64,000 bases of DNA from the NCBI GenBank assembly GCA_029747585.1, contig JAPEVF010000116.1:41080-105079 (forward strand), written 5' to 3'. This stretch comes from Pleurotus djamor (Eukaryota; Basidiomycota; Agaricomycetes; Agaricales; Pleurotaceae). The notes below the pieces were generated by a model, which was given only the letters and a program-made list of their open reading frames with translations, searched no databases and was not told the origin of the DNA. Below, piece by piece: positions 46,160 to 58,400 of this stretch (position 1 is the stretch's first letter; the number at the start of each line of letters is the position of its first letter). The position numbers and the translations under genes are program-made.

Positions 46160-47114
46160 ATGCTCAGGCGGTACGTGCTCCTTCGACGCGCAGTAGTTGG
46201 CCCCTTTGTTCCACTTTCCCCGACCGCACACATCCAACGCTGGTGTAATTCAGCCGCCCACGTTCCAGACCCAACTTGCAAGGCCCAGACCACAATAGAC
46301 GTGAAAATGTCTTCCACCAATCATACAGCTAGCGAAACTATCAAGAAAGCCGTATGTTGACTTGCTGCGTTGTCGAATTGTCGATGTCTTACATACCATA
46401 CTTCAGCAGATCGTCTCTGATGATAAGGCTGGTCCGATCGCCTTACCACCTACCAAGCGGCTTGCTATCTGTACGTGGCTGCTTTTCATCATTCTCTGCG
46501 TACCATTAATTCATGCGAATTGGACAGTAACATGCATGGATGCCCGAATCAAGTGAACCGCCGCTAAACTCACTGCGACAGCTCTCCACTAACATACCTT
46601 CACGTTATCTCCAGCCCGTTTTCACAATTGGGCATCGAAATTGGCGAGGCTCACATCATTAGAAATGCCGGAGGCGTCGCGTGAGTCCGCCTTTTTTGTG
46701 TCTAAATCCCTGTAGGCTCACCCCTCTTATCTAGTCGGGATGCCCTCCGTAGCTTGATTATCTCTCAGCGCCTACTTGGCACCCGCGAAATTGCGGTATA
46801 TCACCACACTGGATGTGGTTTGGTAACAATGACTACTAGAGGACTTCAGAAATTAGTCAAGGACGCCGATCCCGGTAATGTCCAGGCCGCCAAACAGATC
46901 GACGACATAGATTTCTTGGAATATGGTCCTGACCTCCACAAGTCCGTTTTGGATGACGTCCAGTTCCTCAAGGACTCCCCATTGATTCTCAAAGGAACCA
47001 AGATCACGGGTTGGATCTGGGATGTCGAAACCAACTCAGTAAGGACTCAAAATTCCTTTCTCTTCAGCGGAACCATGCTTATTTGGAACATCCAAGGCTA
47101 CCCAAGTTGTATGA
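46160..47114 (+). CDS. Beta-carbonic anhydrase 1, with mitochondrial-type presequence
   Basis: Zinc enzyme that interconverts CO2 and bicarbonate. Exons 46160-46351, 46407-46470, 46528-46552, 46615-46680, 46735-47038 and 47097-47114 give 222 residues. Zinc ligands are in LTCMDARI (CxDxR motif) and in HHTGCG (HxxC). Also present are GEAHIIRNAGG and RSLIISQRLLGTREIAVYHH, and the family end GTKITGWIWDVET. The N-terminus MLRRYVLLRRAVVGPFVPLS is Arg-rich, free of acids and followed by further basic and Ser residues, as in mitochondrial presequences. The last exon encodes only ATQVV, matching IKHVV in the next gene. Head to head with TIP20 across about 200 bp. Confidence 0.92.
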
Positions 47115-47387
47115 CTTCGTTATCACTCTTCTGATGTACCCAGGATGTACCCAGGATCCTAGATAGATATATTATGGACTGTCAAGTTCCCAGCAGTTCC
47201 TGACGCCTTCAGACTCGATTCTCCCATGCCAAACGCGGATCGCGTCATTCCACGCCATCATGCCATGATAGCGTCACGAGAATGTTCGCTTTATATTGCG
47301 TACTCATCAAGCAGACCCTTTAAGTATCGGGCGACTGACTAATTATAACATATCTATCCCCCTTCAGTGCGCATCCCATCGTCCCCC

Positions 47388-48136
47388 ATGTCTCATATTC
47401 ACTCCATCGACTTCGCCAAAAACAATGAGCAGTATGCAGCAACTTTCGACAAGGGCCATCTCCCTTTACCACCTTCAAAGAAGATCATTTTTGGTATGCA
47501 ATACCTCGCCATAGTCATCCATTAAACAGGGGCTCATACTCTCTATTTTTCATCATAGTAACTTGCATGGATGCTCGCGTTGAGTGCGTGCAGTGTATCT
47601 CTCGACACCTAGACGCCTTTCTGACCCTTCATTTCTAATACAGACCTGCCGGTCAACTTGGTATTGGTCTTGGTGAAGCCCATGTTATACGCAACGCTGG
47701 AGGATTAGCGTAAGACGTTCTCCAGTTGTTACGAGTAACGCTCTCACAGCCCATATGACTGTTTAGTAAGGACGCGTTGCGGAGCATTGTAATCTCCCAG
47801 CGACTTCTCGGCACCCGAGAGATAGCCCTTTTCCATCACACCGGCTGTGGTATGCTGACATTCACCGACCCTCAACTCAAGGACATCGTGAAAGATGCTG
47901 CTCCCGGAAACGCTGCCGTCGCGTCTGCCGTGGATGCCATCAACTTTGGACCATTCTCAGAATTAGAGGCTAGCGTCAAGGCCGATGTACAGTTCCTGAA
48001 GGAGAACCCATTGCTCTTGGAGGGGACCAAGATCACTGGCTGGATTTATGAAGTGGAAACCGGCAAGGTGAGTTTCTCACTCCCTTCCAGCAAATAGTAC
48101 AGGTCTCATAGCCCGCAGATCAAGCATGTAGTATAA
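47388..48136 (+). CDS. Beta-carbonic anhydrase 2, no presequence
   Basis: Tandem paralogue of the preceding gene. Exons 47388-47493, 47559-47583, 47644-47709, 47767-48067 and 48119-48136 give 171 residues, starting MSHIHSIDFAKNNEQYAATF with no targeting leader. Zinc ligands sit in VTCMDARVEP and FHHTGCGML. Also present are GEAHVIRNAGGLAKDALRSI and the end GTKITGWIYEVETGKIKHVV. The intron positions and phases in the catalytic core match those of gene 1 exactly (25-nt and 66-nt exons in both), proving tandem duplication. A cytosolic location is inferred. Confidence 0.93.
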
Positions 48137-48298
48137 AGCTAGTAAGAATGCTACGAACAGATATTCTGTATTACTACCAGACGAAATTCTCAGTCTTCTG
48201 AGCTCCTATCGAATTCCCCCTGTTTTGTGAAGAATGAGTGACTTCGCGTCCCACACGTGGGCGTTCCCTTCGAGTCAGCATCTGAATTCTGGACCTGA

Positions 48299-49468
48299 AT
48301 GACGAGCTCTCCTTCAACGTCAACGGTTATACCCCAGACCAACCCCCATGGTCTTGACGTCTCAGAGTATCAAGACGACACGGTCATCACACCTCAGGAA
48401 GAGGCCTCTCTTTCCAAGCTCACTGTGATATCACCACCACAATCCGGGCCTGTCATCGCTGTGGATCTGGATGATGTTCTCAGTCAAACTAACCACGTCG
48501 TAGCGGAGTGTGAGCTCGCTCCTGCGCCCGACAGTCTTTCCAGCTCACCAACTTCATGTCTAGATCACAACGAAGTCTACGGAACGAACATGGATATCTC
48601 GCACTTCTACTGTATGAACGCCAGTGTCTCCAAGAAACATTTTTCGGCTCACTCGAAGTCTACTAAATGACCAGATTATTACTACTGGAAGGTATTTCGC
48701 TACGCGAACCGACCTCACGCTTATCAATACGTTCCTCACCCCCGACTCCCAGAATCCATTCTGGGGCACACCTGCAGAAACCTTTCAGAAGGTGAAGCAA
48801 TTTTACACTACAGATCGAATACACCAAGCCCAACCTGTCCCTGGGGCTCGCGAAGGCATACAAACACTACGAGATATGGGATATCGATTGATTATCGTGA
48901 CTGCAAGAACGTCAGATGTCGCTGAGCCTTCGTGGAAATGGGTAGACCAACATTTCCCTGGTAAGTGTTTGATGCGTCAGCACTTCCTCGGATCTGACCA
49001 TTGTACTTTATGGCAGGGCTCTTTGACAGTCTCATCTGTACGAATCAATTCAAAGATGAGAACAAAGTAGGCCATGAAGTTGTCACGAAGCTCAGTAAAG
49101 GTCAGGTAAGTGATTAAGCGTCAATTCCATGCCCTCTACGTCAAAGCCGGAATCTCTAGGTTTGCAACGACTTGGGTGCTCGGCTTCTCATCGATGACTC
49201 TGCGGAAAATGCGATTCAGTGCTCTACGCACGACCCGCCAACGCGCGTTTTACTCTTCGGTGATTATCAATGGAACAAGCGAACATCAGGACCCAGTGAT
49301 TATAGAGATGAAATGAGCTTTGATATACGTCTGAAAGCTGAGGGTGGGAGGGAATTCTGGAAAGAAGAGGCATTGGAAATTCCCAAGGATGCACCGTTAG
49401 TTAGAGTGAAGGACTGGTCTGAGGTAATAAGGTGGATACAAGGAGCCAGACGGGACGGTACACTCTAG
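48299..49468 (+). CDS. HAD-superfamily hydrolase (5'-nucleotidase-like)
   Basis: Predicted phosphatase. The catalytic motif I is VIAVDLDDVLSQTN, with the nucleophile and acid/base Asp pair. After it, an intron between GTGAGCTC and TGTCTAG gives VAEYHNEVYGTNMDISHF, and a second gives YYYWK followed by NPFWGTPAETFQKVKQFY. Motif II is in LIIVTARTSD; motif IV is in GARLLIDDSAENAIQC. The arrangement resembles deoxyribonucleotidases of the NT5C type but includes a long C-terminal part (RVLLFGDYQWNKRTSG, FDIRLKAEGGREFWKEE) ending WIQGARRDGTL. Substrate unknown. About five introns are needed. Confidence 0.82.
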
Positions 49469-49571
49469 TGCGATCGCATGCGTGGGAGTACTTCACATTT
49501 CTGACTTACATCCTACTTCCACCAACCAAGAAACATCCTATCACTCGCCTTTCCTTTCCTTAGCCCGGACT

Positions 49572-50780
49572 ATGCATTTACCGGTCGAACTTGTCGAGGA
49601 ATGCTTAGGGTATCTGCATCATCGTACTGATAGAAGAGACCTCCAAGCATGTGCTCTCGTTTGCAAAACTTGGTTGCCTTTAGCGCAAGACCGCCTTTTC
49701 AGCAAACTCTCGGTCGACTTCTCTGCGTACAGGATCCCAAACTACGACTGTATCTTACGACAAGTCGAGCGTGTGCTATCGGATGATCCTTGTATGGCTC
49801 GCAAGTTTCGCAGTGTTTCCCTCAAGTATTGGTCTTACAACGCTTGGGCGGACGCATATGATAGCACGCTTCCGCGAATCCTAGCTCGCTGCACGAGAGT
49901 CAAGAAGCTTAGTTTGAAGAGTAAAGTGCACGACTGGGAAGACATCTCGCCTCCCGTATTCCATTCGATCCATCGTCTCATGTCTGGCGCCGAATTCGAG
50001 GAGCTGAAGATTACGAGGATGGGCTTTCACGATCCCTTGGAATTTATCTCGATGCTACGCCAATGCTCAAAAACTCTCAAGGTGCTTCGGTTATCCTCTT
50101 GGGTCAAGCCATACGACGAACTTGCTTTGGCGGGATGTGAGCCTGTGTGCCTCGACAAGCTGGAGAAGCTCAAGATCTCTGACAATAGCTTGATTGCACT
50201 TGCATCTACTGGTCTCATCCACACACCCAGCATTCGCTCCTATCAACATGACGTTTTCTACACCGCCAATCACCCATCCCAAATTCCTACCTGTCTCCCT
50301 ACAACACTCGCTGAATTGACGTTCATTATTCACATTGAAGTTGAAGACGAGAACTTGTTGACTCTTCGCACGACTTCTTATCGTGCGCCTGACTTCATTC
50401 GCTACGACAATTTGCGTCTTCTTGCTCTGAAGGCTGAAATCAAGACTACTGTAGACTGTCCGCTTATCCTCCGCACAGTGGCTAGTTTTCTGGACGGGAT
50501 CCCTCAGTCTAACCTTCGTCTCCTCCAAACCTTTCGCATCAAAGTCACATCTCGGTTGGTCGTTATACCTGACGAGTGGGACTTGAGAGAATGGGAAGAT
50601 CTTGACTCGCGACTCGCCAGTCTATCGGGAATTGGGCAGTTGAAGAAGGCTCTGTTTGAGCTTCGAGTGTTTCCAGCGAAGTTGGAGAATGGGGCTCGTG
50701 AGGGATTATGCACCACCATTGAGACTCGCTTTCCAAAATGCGTAGGACTACATGTATTTGAAGTCGTAGTCTATGATTAG
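49572..50780 (+). CDS. F-box-like protein, intronless
   Basis: A 402-residue protein from a single exon. The N-terminus MHLPVELVEECLGYLHHRTD, followed by QACALVCKTWLPLAQDRLFS, fits an F-box that would bind Skp1 in SCF ubiquitin ligases. The rest has weak leucine-rich-repeat character (TRVKKLSLKSK, FEELKITRMG, KTLKVLRLSS, LDKLEKLKISDNSL). Such intronless F-box/LRR genes form large lineage-specific families in Agaricomycetes. The start was taken at the ATG before HLPVELVEE because the upstream frame has no ATG. The target is unknown. Confidence 0.8.
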   Translation: MHLPVELVEECLGYLHHRTDRRDLQACALVCKTWLPLAQDRLFSKLSVDFSAYRIPNYDCILRQVERVLSDDPCMARKFRSVSLKYWSYNAWADAYDSTLPRILARCTRVKKLSLKSKVHDWEDISPPVFHSIHRLMSGAEFEELKITRMGFHDPLEFISMLRQCSKTLKVLRLSSWVKPYDELALAGCEPVCLDKLEKLKISDNSLIALASTGLIHTPSIRSYQHDVFYTANHPSQIPTCLPTTLAELTFIIHIEVEDENLLTLRTTSYRAPDFIRYDNLRLLALKAEIKTTVDCPLILRTVASFLDGIPQSNLRLLQTFRIKVTSRLVVIPDEWDLREWEDLDSRLASLSGIGQLKKALFELRVFPAKLENGAREGLCTTIETRFPKCVGLHVFEVVVYD

Positions 50781-51042
50781 CCCTCGCATGTTAGCGAACG
50801 TCGAACCCACCTCGGTATCTTCATCCCTTTTCCTTGTTCCTATCTCCTGTTCGTAGTCCCTGTCTTGCATCTCTTGTCCGTTAGCGCGCAAGCGTGTCGG
50901 TGTGGTCATAATCACAGAGTAAGCTCCATATGCTCGTCCAGTATCAAGTGGAACGAGACCCCCGCACCAGAACTATTTCCCCGTCGCCTCTACATGCCCG
51001 ACCCCAGCTGCCTTTAGATCCCCGAGCAAACTTCGCATCAGA

Positions 51043-53971
51043 ATGGCAGCCCACTCAACTCTGCGTTCCATTGGACTGAACGACCACTTCGCTCGGCTTT
51101 CGAAAGGTTATCTTAAGCACCGGCCGGTGGTTCAGAGGGTCCTCATCATTGGCTATGTGCTATACGTCCTCGGGAACACCTATAGCGGTCTTTCCGGGAA
51201 GCCTAGGGCTTCAAGCAAAGGGAAGGAGAAGGCAGCTTCTGATGTCCAGGACAAGGCGAGCTCACCGAGCAAGCCTCACCGAGTTGCTGTGAGTCGTTTT
51301 GTTTCACCGTGTATGGAGTCCAGACATTTTGACCTTGCCTTCAGGTTGATGCACTCTTCTACCAACGGCTGTCTACTATCTTACGGATTGTTATACCTGG
51401 AATACGGTCGAAGGAAGCTATGCTCCTCGTGATGCATTCAAGCCTTCTGATATTCAGGACGGCAATATCGCTCTATGTTGCTGCGTTGGACGGAAAGTGA
51501 GTTAGCATGTGGCTTGTCTTCCGCGGGACGTTGAGCCATTGCCCCCTAGGATCGTCGCGAGCCTTGTCCGAGCCCAACCTCGTGAATTCTTCTATAATAT
51601 CATTCGTTGGCTCTTGGTCGCAATACCTGCCACATGGACGAACAGCTGGCTCACATACGTGCAGAGTAAACTCACTATAGCCTATCGCACTCGACTGACT
51701 GAGGAGGTGATGAGAGGGTACTTCGGGGATGAGCACGAGGGTTCTGAAGGAAAAGTGTATTATAAAATTTGTGAGTACTTGCTGGGTTTCCTGGCGTACA
51801 TCGAACGCTAAACCAACTTCAAAAGCCAATCTCGATGATCGTATCAAAAACCCAGACCAGTATGTTGTGACGTTTAGTGTCTCATTATTCGGTTCTTAAT
51901 CTTTCCGCACAGGATGATAACTAACGACATTCAACGCTTTTCGACCCACTTAGCGGCCATCTACTCTAACCTTGCAAAACCCATATTAGACGTTATCCTT
52001 TATAATTATCAATTATCGCGAAATGTCGGTGCAGAAGGCCTCATTGTTTTGACCCTCCTCGTCCAAGGGTCGGCCGCTATGCGTGCGTGCGGTCACTCTA
52101 TTAGCCCATTCCAAAGCTAATTCGACAATCTTTAGTCCGCTACATGACACCTCCTTTGGGCATGTATACCGCTCTGTCTGCCCAACTGACTGGTTCTCTC
52201 CGCCATAGTCACTCGCGATTAGCGGAATTCGCGGAGGAAATCGCCTTCTTTGGTGGAGAGGACATAGAGAAGATGCTCATTGAGCGCGATTTCGCCACTG
52301 TTATCAAGCACGAGAATAGTGTCTTGAAGCGGAAATGGTGGTTTAATTGTGTTGAGGAGGGTGTGATCAAGTGGTTGTGGGGAAGCTTTGGCGTACGTTC
52401 CATTTGGCTTCGGTGTCCACTTCAAGGGCTCATCTATGGCCCGCATAGTTGGTCCTATGCGCTATTCCCGTATTCTTCAAACTCCCTGGCATCTCTACTG
52501 TTGACCTAGGCAGTCGGACCGAAGGTGCGTTTCTAGGAAAGGATCTCTGTTTGCTCTTGCTTATTATCTTCTAGGATTCGTTACCAATCGACGCCTCCTC
52601 CTGTCCTCCTCTGGTACGTAATACATCGCTCAATATGCATATCAGCTCACCTTGTATCTAGATGCCTTTGGTCGCGTCATGTACTCTTACAAGGACCTTT
52701 CTGAACTCGCTGGCTACACGGCTCGTGTTTCACAGCTACTGGACGCTATGCGCGACGTTAGGAAAGGGAAGTTCGAGAAGAGTCTTGTCAGCACTGCTAC
52801 CACGGGCGAGAACGCAGAAAGTTTGTTCACCCATCAACGCATGTCGGAGTAACAACTAACTTGTTATATTTTTCCAGTCCTCCGTGGCAGAGGGAAAGTA
52901 TTCGAATCTGAAGATATTCAGTTCCAAGACGTGCCCATCATCACACCCAACGGTGACATTTTAGTCAGGAAACTCAGTTTCCACATTAAACATGGGGTAT
53001 GTGACAACCCCCTGTTGAACGCTCTCGCTGAAACCTTTTCATAGCAACATCTCTTGATTGTCGGCCCTAATGGTAAGTAGACCGATCTCTGGTTTGTTCT
53101 GCGACGCTCATGTAACGTAGGCTGTGGCAAATCATCACTCTTCCGCATTCTGGGTGGCCTGTGGCCCGTTTATGGTGGTATCGTCCGGAAGCCTTCTGCT
53201 TCAGAGTTCATCCTGATTCCACAAAGGCCCTATCTGTCGGTCGGAACCCTCAGAGATCAAGTAATCTACCCGCATTCTAAAGCTACCATGGAGTCCAGTG
53301 AGTTCGTCTATGTTGATCACAAGTTCGCCCCCTGAGATGTGTAACAGGAGGAATCAAGGATGAGGACCTCCTTCGTATCTTGTCTACAGTGCAGATGGAC
53401 CACATTGTTGAGCGAGAGGGCGGTTGGGATACTGTCCGTGAGTGGAGGGACGCCCTTAGTGGTGGAGATAAGCAGAAGATCGCTTGGGCTCGGTTGTTCT
53501 ACCACCATCCCAAGGTACGCTGCCGTATTTTCGCGTGGGCGTATGCTTGACGAAATGACTGCCTTTCTAGTATGCTGTCCTCGATGAGGCAACATCTCTG
53601 GTTCCTCCCGATGTTGAGGGCATGATGATGGACCATGCGACGGAGCTCGGCATCACACTGCTGACGGTCTCACATCGGCCTTCCTTGTGGAAATATCATG
53701 CCATGATTCTGCACTATGATGGCCAAGGGGGATATGTCTTGTGCGTCATACCTCACTAAGCGATTGTTCACATCGATTGACACCCTTCCCAGCACAAAGT
53801 TAGATGCGGAGAAACGTCTAGCCCTACAGGAAGAGAAGCAAGCCCTTGAAGCAAAACTGCTCGAGGTGTAAGTCGATCTTCGATTAACTACCGGGCTGAG
53901 TTCATTGCTCATGATACCCTTGCAGGCCCAAGATGAAAGCACGGCTGGAAGAACTGCGCGCCATATCCTAG
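51043..53971 (+). CDS. Peroxisomal ABC half-transporter (ABCD family, Pxa1/Pxa2-like)
   Basis: Imports long-chain acyl-CoA into peroxisomes for beta-oxidation, normally as a dimer of two half-transporters. The start is [20 protein letters not shown]; the first exon ends at 51288. The membrane domain carries ABCD features ([40 protein letters not shown] and the EAA-like [20 protein letters not shown]). The nucleotide-binding domain has Walker [18 protein letters not shown], the signature [16 protein letters not shown] and Walker [10 protein letters not shown]. The signature is slightly altered from the usual LSGGEKQR. A C-terminal coiled coil ([20 protein letters not shown]) ends RAIS. About twelve exons; some joins near 52500-52670 are uncertain. 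Confidence 0.9.
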
Positions 53972-54341
53972 GATTGGCCAACCCAGGCTTGTGAGAGAAG
54001 TGAGGAGTTACTGCGGATTACCAGTGTCTATGAGGATGTACATTATTCGAGTCAGATATTTGCTTGCATCCAATGAGAATAACCTCTCTCGCTGATTCCG
54101 AGCTCGGCAGTTGCAGATTACCGGAGTCGCCCGAGCCGAGCGATGATGCAGAGAGCGCCAACCAATCAGAAACACCTCGAGAGTAAACAAATTTCCATTT
54201 AGCTCCCGGACTGCCCCACACTGGTCTCCCTTGCTCCGTCGTCGTCTCACACGACTCCCATCTCTCCCTCCTCTTAGACTCCATAGATTTTCTCCGACTC
54301 AACTGTACCATAAACCAGCACTTCATATTTTCACTCTTAAA

Positions 54342-54981
54342 ATGCACTTCTTCTCACAACTCTTCACTTATGAGTGCGTAGTTTTCTCTGGTCTTGATCG
54401 CCTTAAATGCTGACCTTTGGCGTAGGCATCCATGGTCCCATGTTATCATCGGAATGTGGCACAAATACCCAAATCCCCATTGCTCGCATGTTGTCACCGT
54501 CGACACGGTGTCACGGACGGTAGATCCAAAAACTGGGATAGTACGGACGGAGAGAGTGCTGGGGTGCAAGCAAAAAGCACCAATATGGATCGTTAAGGTA
54601 TGTCGTCGTATCCTTCTCAGACTCTTTCCGCTGCTAAAATCAAGCATCTAGTTATTCGGCGGTTCAGAGGACGCCTTTGTGCGCGAAGTTTCGTTCGTCG
54701 ACCCTGCAACTCAGACCGCAACAATAACGTCGGTCAACCTATCATTATCACAGTTCGCGACGTGCTTGGAGAAGATTCAATACTCCCCATCTTCATCACA
54801 GCGAACAGCCTTCTCACAAACCGCCGAAATCCAGGCTCGGATGGCGCTATGGCGATCAGCGGCCGATGGGCTAGAAAAGTGGCTTGTTCAGCGGTTTGAG
54901 CAAAATGCGCAACTAGGGAAGGTTGCCCTCTCTGACGTCCTCAGAACACTGCGGGAAGAGCGTCATGCTGCCCATATGTAG
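54342..54981 (+). CDS. PRELI/MSF1 family mitochondrial lipid-transfer protein (Ups-like)
   Basis: Carries phosphatidic acid or phosphatidylserine across the mitochondrial intermembrane space with Mdm35. Exons 54342-54373, 54426-54597 and 54652-54981 give 177 residues, the usual family size. It starts MHFFSQLFTYEHPWSHVIIG, matching the PRELI opening, and continues MWHKYPNPHCSHVVTVDTVS, GIVRTERVLGCKQKAPIWIV and AFVREVSFVDPATQTATITS. The end is an amphipathic helix with EKWLVQRFEQNAQLGK. Whether it is closer to Ups1, Ups2 or Ups3 cannot be told by eye. Confidence 0.92.
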
Positions 54982-55471
54982 GCCTGCCGGAGTGTTGGAG
55001 TTTTGCGTTCTCTTTTTTATTACTTTTTTNCCCCGCTNCGGTTTTTGCGCTGTCGGATACTTGATCTTTAGAGTTTGAGTAGTTACACGGAGCACCTGTA
55101 GAGACTCCCAAAAGCACTTAGTTTATAGCGATGTAGTTATGAGGAACGCCATGGATGTGTACCGTAATGATGAAGTACCCCGGCTCGAAACGCCAATCCC
55201 CTGTCACGCAGGTCACAAAAAGCGAAGCGAAAACCACTCAGCCTCGCCGTCGTTGCACCCACCGCCTAGCTTCGTCACACTTCCCATCTTCCTCAATGCT
55301 CTGAGCACACACTTGTTTTATCTATCTTATACTTATCATTATTCAGACAGTAAGGTCTCGCAATCCACGAAGTCTCACCCCGGACTCAGACCCTCGACAG
55401 CAGGCCTTCACTTATCTGTATATCTGTAACATCGCAATCATCGTGTCAAAGGGACCCAAGAACTGTAGGAC
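54982..55471. other. Intergenic
   Basis: About 490 bp with no supportable gene; a T-run with Ns near 55020-55040 and a CT-rich stretch before the TFIIIC start. Confidence 0.55.
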
Positions 55472-58400
55472 ATGGACGAACTCGTTCGGCATTGTATTCG
55501 CGAAATAGCCTTTGATGGTGATCTCGGTAAGTGTCAAGTGGAGGAAGAAGAGGGTTCGAACCCCTCTCCCGGACTTCTACTACTGCTCGTAAAGTTGGAG
55601 AATCCTGATAGCTCTTATAGGCAGCAACGTTTCTCGACTCCGGGAATTCGTGACAAACTATTACGGCGGACAGTCCACGCCCGACCAAAAATTGGATGAT
55701 GCGTTCCATGCGTTTGTTTATTCACTCGTCGTCCAGCAGCCCTGTGCTCGTGTCGGAATTTTGCCTTCCGGCCTCACAACTGAAGTGTACATCGCCCCGC
55801 AACCCAGTGCCGTGAAGAAAGGGAAAGCCAAGGCAGAGTTCGAAGAGGATACCCTCGGTCTCGAGTTGATTCCAGATGCAAAGACTCGAAGCTTAGATAG
55901 CGTCCTGGCTGAGTATGGCAGCGACCTTAGGATCGCTATCGAGCCCGAGCAGACCTTCGCTGCCATCACTGGGTCGCACATCAGGGTAAGTTCACGCCTG
56001 GTCCACTCTTGGTGTAATATGCTTATCTTTCACGACCAGCCTCAAAAGTTGACCCCAATGGTGTATTCTGCTTTGCAACTCATAACTCGTGGTAGAGACG
56101 ATGGCATAACAGTCGTTGAGTTAGGAAAGCGCTCTCAATATGATCAGAAAACGTGCTTCTATCTTGTAAAACAGCTGATTGAATTGAATCTTATGTATGT
56201 CGCGCAGCTGTCTTCTCCAANTTTTCTCCGGGCTAACAATACCATACTATCCAGTGCTAAAGTGCGATGTGGAGGCGTAGGATCCAATCTATGTATCCAT
56301 AAACATTTCTATAACACGAGCCCTCGATGGAAAGAAGTTAGAGAGGAGGAAGCCAAAGCGCAGGATCTCTTCACCGCGGCACCCGATGCCCAGGTGGAAC
56401 AAAACGACGACGCTGGTCCACAAGCACTCGAAGACCTTGGCTTCACTCCAATCGACGCTAGACATCTGTCTAGCTTGCCTTTGATCAAAGCCAGAGTAAT
56501 CAAGCTACTCAAGGCATCCCATAACTACATACACGCGTCGAACAATATGCTACTCAAGATTGTGGGTTCATTCAGCCTGTGAATGAGCCATGCATTGATG
56601 AGATTATGCAGGGTTTCGTACATCCCAACAAAACGGATCGCCGTTTCTTCAATACGAGGATCCGTGAACTCATTCAAATGGGCCTCATCGAAGCTATCTT
56701 GGTCCCTAGTCGTAGAAAGGGATCCGTAGGCAAAATGATCAAATGCTTCCGCCTCATCACCCCGGATTCCGCTTCTGCTCCTGGTGAGGCCGTCCCGGCT
56801 CAGCTGGACGACGATGAGATTGAAAAGGATGAGCCCGGTAAGTCTACCACTTTGGTTTCGTTTACCCGTGGCTTATCGGTACAATGTCTAGGCCAAAGAA
56901 GTGGTCTCCGTACTAATATGACCCTTCACAAACAAATCATCGACCTACTCGAAGAGGCTGGCACCAGCGGAATGATTATGAATGTGAGGCACACATGCGC
57001 TTCGATTTCAATCAAACCATCTGACGTATGAATAGGAATTGAGCTCTCGACTTGGCGATTTTGACAAACGGACGATTGAACTATTGCTTTCTCGTGCAGA
57101 GAAGCAGACTCCCCCGTCGCATTTGAGCGATCTTGGCGTTGCTATCATTATGGAGAATTACGGTCGCGAACGTCGAAACAGATATTTCACCGTTGCTTCG
57201 TATCGACAGCTACTTGAAAACGAGAAGCTTGACCCTACAATCGCTGGGTACGGCGATGCGAATTCATCTGACACGTTGCAAGGATTCGCCAATGTCAGCG
57301 CAAATATGTTCTATGAAGATGTCGAGGCACTAGTGGCTTTCCACGATGCCTTCCTCGAGCAAGCACCTGACGCAGAGTCAAAGAAGACGAAAAAGAAAGG
57401 GAAAAAGACGTCGAAACCGGCAACAGATAGCGCGGAAGGGAATGCTCCCTTAGCTTCCGCTACGAAACCCAAGCGGATCTCTTCCAAAGCTGCAGTCCAG
57501 GAGCAGATGGACGCGGAGCCCCAAGCTGGCGCAGAACAGACAAAACGAGGTCGAAAGCGCAAGGCCAATGATGATACCGGCCAACCTCCGCCAAAGCGAA
57601 ATAAACGTAGTGTTGCTGCCGATGTGCCTCCCCTCAGCGTTTCGGAGCCAACCCAATCTACAAGCACGGATGTTGCTAGTGTAGCTAATCCCCCGCGAAA
57701 AAGGGGGCGTACCAAAAAAGCTGAAACACTAGCCACGTCCCAGATCCTCGAGCCCCCGCCTCTAAGCGTCACCCAGCCGCCTCAGCCAACCGCCGACATA
57801 CCAGATATAAGTGGTCAACATGCAAATGTTGAAGACCCAGTGGGGCTTGACGTTCCGCATCAAGTGGAGGAGGTGAATCCAAAGAAACGGCATAGGTCGC
57901 CACCTTCCCCCGATCATCTGAGGCGTTCCCGAAGGCGGACAGCACAGGCTCCCGTAATACTTGAGAATCAGAACGACCTCCCTCCTGATGCTGAGCCCTC
58001 AGCCTTAAATGCGGCTTCTTCAACACCTGCCGGTCAAGCAATGGCGACAATATTGACAGATCCATCCCCTGTCGTGCAAGTAATTGACCCCATTTTAGTC
58101 CAAGTATGTCTCCCTCTACATATTGAGAATGTGATTGATAAACTTGGGGCGCCTTTCTACAGAACTCCTCCGTCGATCCACCCAACGGCGTTATTCAGCA
58201 GCGTGCCACGAAAGCTAATGTCTCTCACATGCGACGAGGCAATGAGTTCCTCCAGTTAATTACCAACTTCGGTGGAATCGTGAACGTCAACACGAAAGAC
58301 TTTGCGGATGCGCACTTAGCCTTGATCGACCGTCTCAGTCAAGCTAACGAACCTACGAGTGCTCCTCCTGGTACTCGAGTTGACAAGCGTACCGTCACGT

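Noticed and set aside
55490..55575. tRNA gene around GGTTCGAACCC
   Set aside because: Neither strand offers a matching acceptor stem, D arm or anticodon arm at the right distance; only the B-box word remains.
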